From assembly GCA_030602935.1 (NCBI GenBank), contig JAUVYU010000047.1, positions 1-6,385 of the forward strand: a stretch of 6,385 nucleotides of DNA. Reading direction: 5' to 3'. This document shows positions 1 through 5,664 of the stretch, piece by piece. Made by a program: the position numbers and the translations under genes. Each line of letters begins with the position of its first letter. Within the stretch, counting starts at the first letter, position 1. The stretch is from Candidatus Bathyarchaeota archaeon. GTDB lineage: Archaea > Thermoproteota > Bathyarchaeia > TCS64. A model generated the notes under the pieces. The model made no database searches. It worked only from the letters and a program-made list of their open reading frames with translations, and had not been told where the DNA came from.

Positions 1-1423
1 CGTTCACAGGCGACCCCGCCCTCGAACCAGTCGATGTAATAAGACCCTGAACCTCCACGAACGAGGTCAGGGAGACAAAGCCCATCACCAGCATAGTTAT
101 CGAGATCAGGGTGAGCAGGAACCGCTGCCGCTTCCTCCCAACCGTCCTCTTAGCCATCGAGAAAAGAGGCACGATGATGTTGCGTAGAGGCACATGCCCA
201 CGTCTCCCCCTACCCGTCAAGAAATGTGGCACCACCACGGCCACAAATATCGAGATAATTATTGAGAGCGACCCGGTCCAAACATATCTAATCGGGGGCA
301 CAAGCGCGCTCCCAGGGTATACGTTGTAAAGAATGATGAGGAATGCCGCATAGATGGTTATGCTACCGAAGACCTTCGTAAAGATCTTGTCGGATAGAAG
401 GAACGATATGGTGGTTGAGGTCAACGCTAAATAAGCCATGATCACAAAGACGGAGGCGGCGGCGTCACCTATCATGTACTGGATGCGGTCGTAGGTGTCC
501 ACGATCTTTATGTAGCCCTCCTTGACCGAGCCAAAGCTCTCGACATATCTGCCCTCCCCCAGCAGCGTGCTGGAGTTCGAGAGCCACTCCTCAACGCTCG
601 AGATGGTCCCCCGCTCCCTGACCACATAGAAGCCGTAGCCCTCCATCATCTCGATGGTCTCCATGACCTCAGCCAAGATCGTGTAGGCCTGCTCGATGTT
701 GAACCTGATAGAGCTGTCGCGAACATCCATCACGCTCTCTGAGCCCTGAGCCAGAGACACATTTCCCAGCCCATAGACCTCGAAGGACCTCTGGATCCTT
801 CCGGTCCCCGAGATGGTGGCGGTCTCCACGGCGACCACGAAAGGCACATCAAGGGGTACGACGAGGTGGCCGGGCTCCAAGCCCAGTTGAAAGCTCTGGC
901 TCTCATCACCCGAACCATAGACGACCGGGAAGCCGTTCTCCGTCAGAACCTCCCCCGTCGAGGGGTCCGAGACCTCGTAGAGCACATACTCGGGGAGGTT
1001 CCCGAACTCAACGAACTGGATGTCACCCTCCAATATCAGCGAGGCTGAGGGCCTCAAGTAGTAACTTGTGACATCCGAAGAGAGGTTAGACGAATGAACC
1101 CAAGAAGGCAGGAAGTCGACGCCCTGCGTATCGAGGTCATCCGCGGAGATCAGGAGCTTATAATCGGGCTCCACCTCCGCCCAGACCTCGAAATAGCCGC
1201 CGCCATCGGTCACGTTCTCCGCTATCAGAACCCGTCTGAACCAGAGGCCCACCCTCGCGTCGGCGATCGGCGCGCCATCGCCGTCGATGACCCGACCCCT
1301 AATGGGCTCCAAAGCGTATGCGGGCACGCCGCTACAAGCTATAAGAATGACCGCAGCCAGAACTGTGAACGAGATGCCCTGTAATTTTCTCTTCCTAGAG
1401 GATCCGAATTTGTTCTTTGACAA
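1..1423 (-). CDS. Signal-peptide protein with carboxypeptidase-regulatory-like domain and FtsX-like permease region (3' end outside window)
   Basis: The minus strand is open without a stop from 1423 to base 1 (474 codons), so the C-terminus lies outside the window. The best start is TTG at 1423, giving MSKNKFGSSRKRKLQG. A basic N-terminus is followed by a hydrophobic stretch (about 17-34) and an A-Y-A cleavage-like site (35-37), as in a signal peptide. Residues 39-100 (RGRVIDGDGAPIADARVGL and a following DGGGYF) match the carboxypeptidase regulatory-like beta-sandwich pattern. A long extracytoplasmic region follows to about 315. Likely TM segments are 321-343, 350-369, 383-402 and 434-455. 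The stretch at 411-455 (FSMAKRTVGRKRQRFLL then a TM helix) looks like the first helix of an FtsX/MacB-type permease, so the rest of that domain should lie to the left. A GAGAGAT at 1434-1440 is a weak ribosome-binding site. The frame and signal peptide are seen directly; the FtsX assignment is from recalled archaeal family patterns. Substrate unknown; no ATPase partner is visible. Confidence 0.8.
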   Translation of the reverse strand, partial: MSKNKFGSSRKRKLQGISFTVLAAVILIACSGVPAYALEPIRGRVIDGDGAPIADARVGLWFRRVLIAENVTDGGGYFEVWAEVEPDYKLLISADDLDTQGVDFLPSWVHSSNLSSDVTSYYLRPSASLILEGDIQFVEFGNLPEYVLYEVSDPSTGEVLTENGFPVVYGSGDESQSFQLGLEPGHLVVPLDVPFVVAVETATISGTGRIQRSFEVYGLGNVSLAQGSESVMDVRDSSIRFNIEQAYTILAEVMETIEMMEGYGFYVVRERGTISSVEEWLSNSSTLLGEGRYVESFGSVKEGYIKIVDTYDRIQYMIGDAAASVFVIMAYLALTSTTISFLLSDKIFTKVFGSITIYAAFLIILYNVYPGSALVPPIRYVWTGSLSIIISIFVAVVVPHFLTGRGRRGHVPLRNIIVPLFSMAKRTVGRKRQRFLLTLISITMLVMGFVSLTSFVEVQGLITSTGSRAGSPVN

Positions 1424-1466
1424 TGTATATTTTATCTCTCTGAGTCTTGCTACACCCCAAAATGAA

Positions 1467-1480
1467 CATATATTAAATAA
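1467..1480 (-). promoter_or_regulatory. TATA-like box for the FtsX-like gene
   Basis: On the minus strand this reads TTATTTAATATATG, a good match to an archaeal TATA element. It lies about 45-50 bases upstream of the TTG at 1423, which would put the transcript start near 1446 and leave a short leader containing GAGAGAT. No clear purine-rich BRE precedes it, because the adjoining bases belong to the GC hairpin. Inferred from sequence only. Confidence 0.5.
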
Positions 1481-1482
1481 AT

Positions 1483-1500
1483 GCGCGCGGTAGAGCGCGC
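1483..1500 (-). terminator. GC hairpin followed by T-rich tract, probable terminator of the KOW gene
   Basis: GCGCGC at 1483-1488 and GCGCGC at 1495-1500 can pair across a six-base loop. The hairpin begins 11 bases after the stop codon of the KOW gene. On the minus strand it is followed at once by ATTTATTTAATATAT, a T-rich run. This suits a transcript end, and the T-rich run doubles as the TATA-like box of the next gene. Archaea terminate mainly on U-rich tracts, so the contribution of the stem is uncertain. Confidence 0.45.
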
Positions 1501-1510
1501 TTCTCATGGC

Positions 1511-2680
1511 TTACTCCTCGATTATCTCGACGTTGGCCCTGGGGACAGTCACTTCCTCGCCCCCGTCGAGCTGGACGTCGACGACTCTAACCTTGGAGCC
1601 CGTCTCCACGACATGCAGCTGCACCGGGAGGTTGGATACAGTCCCTATCTTTCCGAAGTAGGGATCGGCGATGATCCGGACCGGGGTTCCCGGCTTCATA
1701 CCGCCGCTGAGCTCCGGCTCATCCGCGAAGGACCCGCTCTCCTGCTGATCGTATGGAATTATAACCTCCGGCCGGAGGACGCCTGCCCTGATCTGAGTTG
1801 TGCCGTTTATTGCCGCCTGCTTTCCATCAAAGTCCTTCAGGAGGTTGAACGTTCTATGGGACATTTCCATCTCCCCGAAGCCCTCCGTGACTATCAGGGA
1901 AAGGTCGATGTCCTCCTCCCCTGTGATGGCCACGCCGATCTCGAATCCGAGGAGCTTGCTGATGTCCCTCCCTCTTATGCCGCCCACGATGATGCCCTTC
2001 ACGCCGTACTCGATGGCCTTTATGAGGGCCCCGTACGTAGCCAAGTTTCCCCCCACGAGGATCATCCCTTTGTGCTCAGGAGTGATCTTGTCTTCCGTCA
2101 ACGTCTCGTCAGGCGACTCAGCCACCATGTGGAGTATCCCATGCCTCTCTCCGCCGATGCCGAAGATGCCCTGCAGGTAGGCCGCCTCCGTTTTGATGAC
2201 GACGCCCTCCCTCGGGATGATCTCGGCTATTTGGCCCTGGATGTAAGCGTTGACCACGACGGGTATCGGGGCCGAACGGAATATCATCTGCCCGGTGACG
2301 TCAGAGTAGGATTCAATCGTCCCCTTGACAGGAGCCTTTAGCTCCTTCTTCACGAGGCCGAAGAACGCGCTGTACAGTGCGATTACCTCACCCTCCTCAA
2401 CATCATCGCCGATCTTCTTGATGAGGAACGTCGGGACGTCTCTGGTGGGAAGGCCTAGGAGTTCATCGGCCCTGATGATCAGAGGATCCCCGGGGATCTC
2501 CGTCTTGGCGACAATAGTCTCGAAATCGACCTTGGCGCCCTTCTCTATGAGCACCTCTCCCTCGATGGGCAGCCTGCGGGTCTTCTCGACTATTATCCTC
2601 CTCTTAACCTTGAGACCCGGGGTGTAGGCGTGGGCCTCTTCAGCAGTTTGATCAACGGATTCTTCTTTTCTCATTCTCAT
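1511..2680 (-). CDS. Two-part protein: lipoyl/RnfC-like N-terminal region with C-terminal KOW-like domain, partner of MutL-like ATPase
   Basis: The product is about 389 residues, soluble, with no signal peptide or TM helix. Residues 33-65 (TRRLPIEGEVLIEKGAKVDF and on) and 88-145 (GDDVEEGEVIAL, then KAPVKGTIESYS, then VNAYIQGQI) have the G-x-V-x(n)-G-D-x-V-x-x-G pattern of barrel-sandwich (biotinyl/lipoyl or RnfC N-terminal) folds. There is no lysine in a lipoylation-type DKA motif, so cofactor attachment is not expected. Residues 170-255 hold glycine-rich turns (GIFGIGGERHG, MILVGGNLATYG, GIIVGGIRGRD) suggesting an alpha/beta segment. Residues 331-389 (GTPVRIIADPYFGKIGTV and on) resemble a KOW/NusG-type beta-barrel. 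The gene starts 55 bases after the MutL-like gene with no clear promoter between, so co-transcription is likely. GGGGTGA at 2682-2688 sits one base from the ATG at 2680 but seven from the in-frame ATG at 2674, so the true start may be 2674. Function unknown; fold calls are inferred from motifs. Confidence 0.88.
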   Translation of the reverse strand: MRMRKEESVDQTAEEAHAYTPGLKVKRRIIVEKTRRLPIEGEVLIEKGAKVDFETIVAKTEIPGDPLIIRADELLGLPTRDVPTFLIKKIGDDVEEGEVIALYSAFFGLVKKELKAPVKGTIESYSDVTGQMIFRSAPIPVVVNAYIQGQIAEIIPREGVVIKTEAAYLQGIFGIGGERHGILHMVAESPDETLTEDKITPEHKGMILVGGNLATYGALIKAIEYGVKGIIVGGIRGRDISKLLGFEIGVAITGEEDIDLSLIVTEGFGEMEMSHRTFNLLKDFDGKQAAINGTTQIRAGVLRPEVIIPYDQQESGSFADEPELSGGMKPGTPVRIIADPYFGKIGTVSNLPVQLHVVETGSKVRVVDVQLDGGEEVTVPRANVEIIEE

Positions 2681-2681
2681 T

Positions 2682-2688
2682 TCACCCC
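2682..2688 (-). promoter_or_regulatory. Ribosome binding site that favours the second ATG of the KOW gene
   Basis: GGGGTGA on the minus strand complements the archaeal 16S 3' end. It is seven bases from the ATG at 2674 but only one base from the ATG at 2680, so it supports a product starting MRKEES, two residues shorter than the longest reading. Confidence 0.6.
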
Positions 2689-2735
2689 TGAATCTTCGAG
2701 ATCCTATCCAATGGATACAGATCTAAGGCACCATA

Positions 2736-4571
2736 TCACTTCAGAAGGGTGCTCTTCCTCTCTGCCGGGTCCTCGGGTATGACCAAAGGCCTGCCTCTTG
2801 TGTCGACGACCACCCCTTCGATGCCTCCCTCCACGGTGGTCTCAAGCACCTTCCCCTCTCCGGCACCTATGTCAAAGTGGCGGGCCGGGGTAAGCACTGC
2901 TTCGGCCTTCAACCCCTCTCCTAGGGGGATCTTGACGATGTCTCCGTAGACCATGTCCTTCTCCACGACGGAGTTGTCCGGCATTTTCATCTGTATGTGG
3001 AACACTTTTTCGCCTAACTTCGCGGTTCCCCGGGGAGCGATTACGGAGCCTATCCTGACCAGGCAGTCCTTGTCGAACACGTTCCAGGCTATGTCTGGGT
3101 ATGCTGTAGAGAGGACGCCGAGGTGGGGCATCATGAAGACGCTGTCCTGGTAGAACCTCGTCACGCCCTCCGGCTGCCAGGCGTCCGTCAGGATCAGCAG
3201 TGACTGGATCCTCTTCGGCGCGTGTGAGAGCAGGCCCCCCGTTCCTGCTATGACGTCGATCTTCATCATGTCGATATAAGATTCTTGGAGGGTGTACTCC
3301 ATCATCTCGCCGATCATCCTCTGGGCCTTTCTGACCCCCTTGAGCCTAACCGCGATGGTCTTGTGGTGCTCCATTCCGAGCCGCAGGGCCTCCCTGGCAA
3401 CTGAGTGCTCCACCAGCAGCATCTTGAGGGTCTGAGGGATGGTTGTCGGCCTGATCATCTTGTTCTTCAGCAGGTTCTCGAGGGTGTCCTCGTCCAAGTC
3501 GAACGGGATCCACCTGATTATGTTCTCGATCCCGGACTCCTTCAAGACGTTGCTCACGCTGTAGCTCATCCCGAGGTTGGCGCTGACGCTCCGTACGAAC
3601 CTGCCGTCAAATATGGAGTACACGTTCGTTGTGGCGCCTCCGAGGCCGACTCTTAGGACGTTGGAATTTTCGATCCGCGCAATAAGCTGCATACCCATGC
3701 CTTCTCCTGCCGGGGTAGGCATGATGTCCAGGTCCGTCCAACCCATGAGCTCCGTGTAGCCCGGGGCGTGGCTCATCACGTGCTCCATGAAGAGCTCGTG
3801 GATGGCCCTCCTGGCGGGCTCCGTGTTCTCCTCCTCCAGGACGGGTCTCAGATTCTCAACGATGGAGACGGCGAACTTGTCATTCAGCAGTGTCTCGATC
3901 TGCTTATGAAGAAGTTTGTTGCCCGCGTAAATCAGGGGTAGATCGTAGCTCGCTCCCAGTCGAGGTCTGGGACGCGCTGCGGCGATGAGCTCAGCGATCT
4001 GCATCACTAGAGTGGTGGTTCCACCGTCTGTGCCCCCTCCGAGCAGTATCATGTCGGGTCTGAGGTTCCTTATCCTCCGGATCTTCTCATAGTCTGGTCT
4101 CTCGTCGTCGACGGCCATGATGTCCATGACGATGGAGCCGGCACCGAGGGCAGCCCTGTTGGCGCTCTCCGCTGTGAGGTTGGAGATGACTCCGGCGACC
4201 ATCATTTGGAGGCCGCCGCCGGCGCTGCTCGTGGTACAGTAGAAGTCAACCCCGTAGCCGTCTTCATGGGGCCTCTTGACGGTCCCTTGCTCGCTGAGTA
4301 TCCTCAGACCCGTGAGCTCCTCTATCTCCCTCACCGCGTTTCTTACGCCCATGCAGACGTTCTCGTAAGGGGTCTCAACGGTCGTCGGCGACTCACCGGC
4401 CACGAGAAATCTCCACTCCCCGTCCTCGGTCTTATGGAACAGCCTGGCCTTGGTTGTGGTGCTCCCAACATCGGTGGCAAGGATGTACTTGAGTTCCTCC
4501 TCAGCCGTCTGAGAAGTAAAGTCGATCTCCTTTTCACTTTGCCATAAAGATGACCCTTTGGTACTCGACAT
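2736..4571 (-). CDS. GlmL/MutL-family ASKHA ATPase (glutamate mutase accessory protein-like)
   Basis: The 611-residue product has the full nucleotide-binding signature of the sugar kinase/actin/Hsp70 fold. Phosphate-1 loop is ATDVGSTTTKARLF at 32-45. A CTTSSAGGGLQM motif, characteristic of GlmL/MutL, is at 112-123. LLGGGTDGG is at 176-184. Phosphate-2 loop is GLGGATTNVYS at 309-319. The adenosine-type loop is IAGTGGLLSHAP at 441-452, followed by PHLGVLS at 482-488. A C-terminal beta-rich tail (about 505-600) follows. In anaerobic bacteria and haloarchaea MutL/GlmL is encoded with the B12-dependent glutamate mutase subunits and is thought to act as an activator or chaperone. No MutS/MutE or cobalamin-binding motif occurs here, so the mutase name may mislead. 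Downstream is the KOW protein, upstream a small AT-rich gene and two membrane proteins. The start at 4571 is supported by GGGAG at 4581-4585, nine bases upstream. Family assignment is strong; biological role is open. Confidence 0.93.
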   Translation of the reverse strand: MSSTKGSSLWQSEKEIDFTSQTAEEELKYILATDVGSTTTKARLFHKTEDGEWRFLVAGESPTTVETPYENVCMGVRNAVREIEELTGLRILSEQGTVKRPHEDGYGVDFYCTTSSAGGGLQMMVAGVISNLTAESANRAALGAGSIVMDIMAVDDERPDYEKIRRIRNLRPDMILLGGGTDGGTTTLVMQIAELIAAARPRPRLGASYDLPLIYAGNKLLHKQIETLLNDKFAVSIVENLRPVLEEENTEPARRAIHELFMEHVMSHAPGYTELMGWTDLDIMPTPAGEGMGMQLIARIENSNVLRVGLGGATTNVYSIFDGRFVRSVSANLGMSYSVSNVLKESGIENIIRWIPFDLDEDTLENLLKNKMIRPTTIPQTLKMLLVEHSVAREALRLGMEHHKTIAVRLKGVRKAQRMIGEMMEYTLQESYIDMMKIDVIAGTGGLLSHAPKRIQSLLILTDAWQPEGVTRFYQDSVFMMPHLGVLSTAYPDIAWNVFDKDCLVRIGSVIAPRGTAKLGEKVFHIQMKMPDNSVVEKDMVYGDIVKIPLGEGLKAEAVLTPARHFDIGAGEGKVLETTVEGGIEGVVVDTRGRPLVIPEDPAERKSTLLK

Positions 4572-4580
4572 AAATGTGAT

Positions 4581-4585
4581 CTCCC
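4581..4585 (-). promoter_or_regulatory. Ribosome binding site of the MutL-like gene
   Basis: GGGAG on the minus strand ends nine bases before the ATG at 4571, fixing that start in preference to downstream methionines, the next of which lies beyond the phosphate-1 loop. Confidence 0.65.
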
Positions 4586-4598
4586 GATTATGTAATGC

Positions 4599-4952
4599 TT
4601 ACCTTATAAAATACTTTTTTATCCTGTCGATAAAACCATTACCGTTATTACTAGATTTCTGTTTCTCTTCTTTCTGCTTAATTTCTTTTTGTTTACTTAG
4701 TTTTTCTATTTTTAACACTAATCTTTCAATGTTATTTGTCTTCTGGAATGTTTCAATGAATTCGAATCCTTTATTTTCTAGTAATAATAAGAAAGGTGCT
4801 CCAAAGAATATACTCAATTCACCTGCGATATTCGCTAAAGGTTTAAATGACGTTAGAAAGAAGACAGCGAATGCCTCTAAATCCGTCTCCACAATCTTTT
4901 CTGCAGCTTTCTCTATGTATGCCGCTTCATCTACATCCATTTGTGTGTTCAT
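4599..4952 (-). CDS. Small AT-rich protein of unknown function with charged C-terminal coiled-coil-like tail
   Basis: I do not recognise this 117-residue protein. Residues 1-25 form an acidic helix-like segment (MNTQMDVDEAAYIEKAAEK). Residues 26-59 are hydrophobic with two short blocks (FAVFFLTSF and LSIFFGAPFLLLL) broken by polar residues, which could pack in a soluble helical core or touch a membrane. Residues 74-99 are rich in K, E and Q (IERLVLKIEKLSKQKE and on), suggesting a coiled coil, and the end is basic (FIDRIKKYFIR). It ends 27 bases before the MutL-like gene and starts 72 bases after the six-TM gene. Base composition is far more AT-rich than the neighbours: 12 G/C in 60 at 4681-4740 by hand count, against 34 in 60 at 3001-3060. 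The protein-like pattern and conserved orientation argue for a real gene. No good ribosome binding site precedes the ATG, which may be near-leaderless. Confidence 0.7.
   Translation of the reverse strand: MNTQMDVDEAAYIEKAAEKIVETDLEAFAVFFLTSFKPLANIAGELSIFFGAPFLLLLENKGFEFIETFQKTNNIERLVLKIEKLSKQKEIKQKEEKQKSSNNGNGFIDRIKKYFIR
4602..4611 (-). promoter_or_regulatory. Possible TATA-like box for MutL-KOW operon, inside the end of the upstream small gene
   Basis: The minus strand reads TTTTATAAGG about 36 bases before the MutL-like ATG. It overlaps the last codons of the 117-residue gene. The implied transcript start (near 4581) would leave little or no leader and could clip the ribosome binding site. 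In such an AT-rich stretch a chance match is quite possible. Confidence 0.35.
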
Positions 4953-4982
4953 AATAATCCATGAATCCTATTAAAGACTGAT

Positions 4983-4992
4983 CTTATTAAAA
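4983..4992 (-). promoter_or_regulatory. Possible TATA-like box for the small AT-rich gene
   Basis: The minus strand reads TTTTAATAAG about 36 bases before the ATG at 4952. This predicts a leader of about ten bases, in keeping with the lack of a Shine-Dalgarno site. The local AT richness lowers confidence. Confidence 0.35.
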
Positions 4993-5001
4993 TGGAAAAA
5001 A
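4988..5001 (-). terminator. Possible U-rich terminator after the six-TM membrane gene
   Basis: Downstream of the stop at 5025 the minus strand reads ATTTTTTCCATTTT, a U-rich tract of the kind that ends archaeal transcripts. No stem-loop precedes it. It overlaps the TATA-like box proposed for the next gene. Confidence 0.35.
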
Positions 5002-5024
5002 TATGGGGAATTGTTGTTGTTTTT

Positions 5025-5663
5025 CTAGCCGCCTAAGCCTAACCACTGTCTCAGTAACCTGTTTATCGCGCTCGCTCCCAGCCCTGAGTACTGCATGGCT
5101 GAGTTACCGAGTGAGAGTCCCAGGTATATCAGGAGAGCGTATTTGCCGAAGTCTCTGAGATAGGAGACCGGCTTGCTTCCTGTGCCCTTTACGAAGACAG
5201 TGAAGAGGAAGTAGAACATGGTTCCTATTGTGAATGTCACTCGTATTAAGTATCCGAACTGGTCGTATGGGCTTCCTATGAAGATCTTCCCAGTCTCTGC
5301 AATCACGGCCCTGATGCTACCGATCACGTCGGTTTGCAGTGTGGCTCTCATCATCAGACCGGTACCTACGCCGATGATTACCGCGTAAGGTATTGATGCT
5401 ATCCATGCGTATGGTCTCCAGACCACGAATAGTACCATCAAACCTAGTATCAGCGAAATCAATAGCATAGGTTTTTGGCCTGATATCAGGGGACTGAATC
5501 TGCCCTGTAGGGTTTGCACTCCTACAACGACAGAGTGACCGACTACGACAGCCGTGTATGTGTACTGGGCGAAGCGGAAGAACTTGTTGTCTCCGTACAG
5601 TAGAGTGAAGCTGAAGATCGTTAGTATTGCCGAAATCCAAACCCAGGGATCTGTTGATATCAT
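5025..5663 (-). CDS. Six-TM membrane protein of an uncharacterised family
   Basis: The 212-residue product has about six hydrophobic helices, near residues 8-24, 31-51, 65-82, 86-105, 140-158 and 173-190. The motif GDNKFFRFAQYTYTAVVVGH (24-43), just after the first helix, recalls a D-N-x-x-Y-R-F-A-E motif that I remember from uncharacterised membrane proteins found beside MutL-like genes in some bacteria; that comparison is from memory and unverified. Loop 106-139 between helices four and five contains RAVIAETGKIFIGSPYDQFG. A glycine-rich LGLSLGNSAM lies in the last helix and the C-terminus is short and basic. The start codon at 5663 is one base after the upstream stop, and GGGGAGG at 5673-5679, within the end of that gene, is nine bases upstream of the ATG. 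Translational coupling is likely, and the two proteins probably form a membrane complex. No transporter or enzyme motif was recognised. Confidence 0.85.
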   Translation of the reverse strand: MISTDPWVWISAILTIFSFTLLYGDNKFFRFAQYTYTAVVVGHSVVVGVQTLQGRFSPLISGQKPMLLISLILGLMVLFVVWRPYAWIASIPYAVIIGVGTGLMMRATLQTDVIGSIRAVIAETGKIFIGSPYDQFGYLIRVTFTIGTMFYFLFTVFVKGTGSKPVSYLRDFGKYALLIYLGLSLGNSAMQYSGLGASAINRLLRQWLGLGG

Positions 5664-5664
5664 C

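Noticed and set aside
730..918. A 62-codon minus-strand open frame
   Set aside because: It is in a different frame inside the long open frame at 1-1423, which reads as a coherent signal-peptide membrane protein; the short frame is a shadow.
860..1120. Suspected frameshifts in the FtsX-like gene
   Set aside because: A first reading suggested single-base shifts at homopolymers near 860, 950 and 1110. Rechecking the bases showed one continuous frame, so the gene is intact over the visible part.
1481..2341. A 286-codon open frame on the plus strand
   Set aside because: It lies fully opposite the KOW-protein gene, whose product has coherent domain patterns. The plus-strand product is rich in D, H, R and L with no recognisable motif, as expected of the antisense of a GC-rich gene.
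4956..4968. AATCC-ATG-AATCC direct repeat upstream of the small gene
   Set aside because: Five-base repeat units are expected by chance and nothing nearby suggests an operator.
4558..4974. A 138-codon plus-strand open frame in the AT-rich region
   Set aside because: It overlaps the minus-strand 117-residue gene almost entirely. Its product is a low-complexity S/F/L/N-rich chain, typical of the antisense of a K/E-rich coding region, and all neighbours are on the minus strand. It is the less likely reading.
5009..5021. TTGTTGTTGT-type short repeat
   Set aside because: About three copies of a trinucleotide in a non-coding AT-rich spacer; too short to be meaningful.
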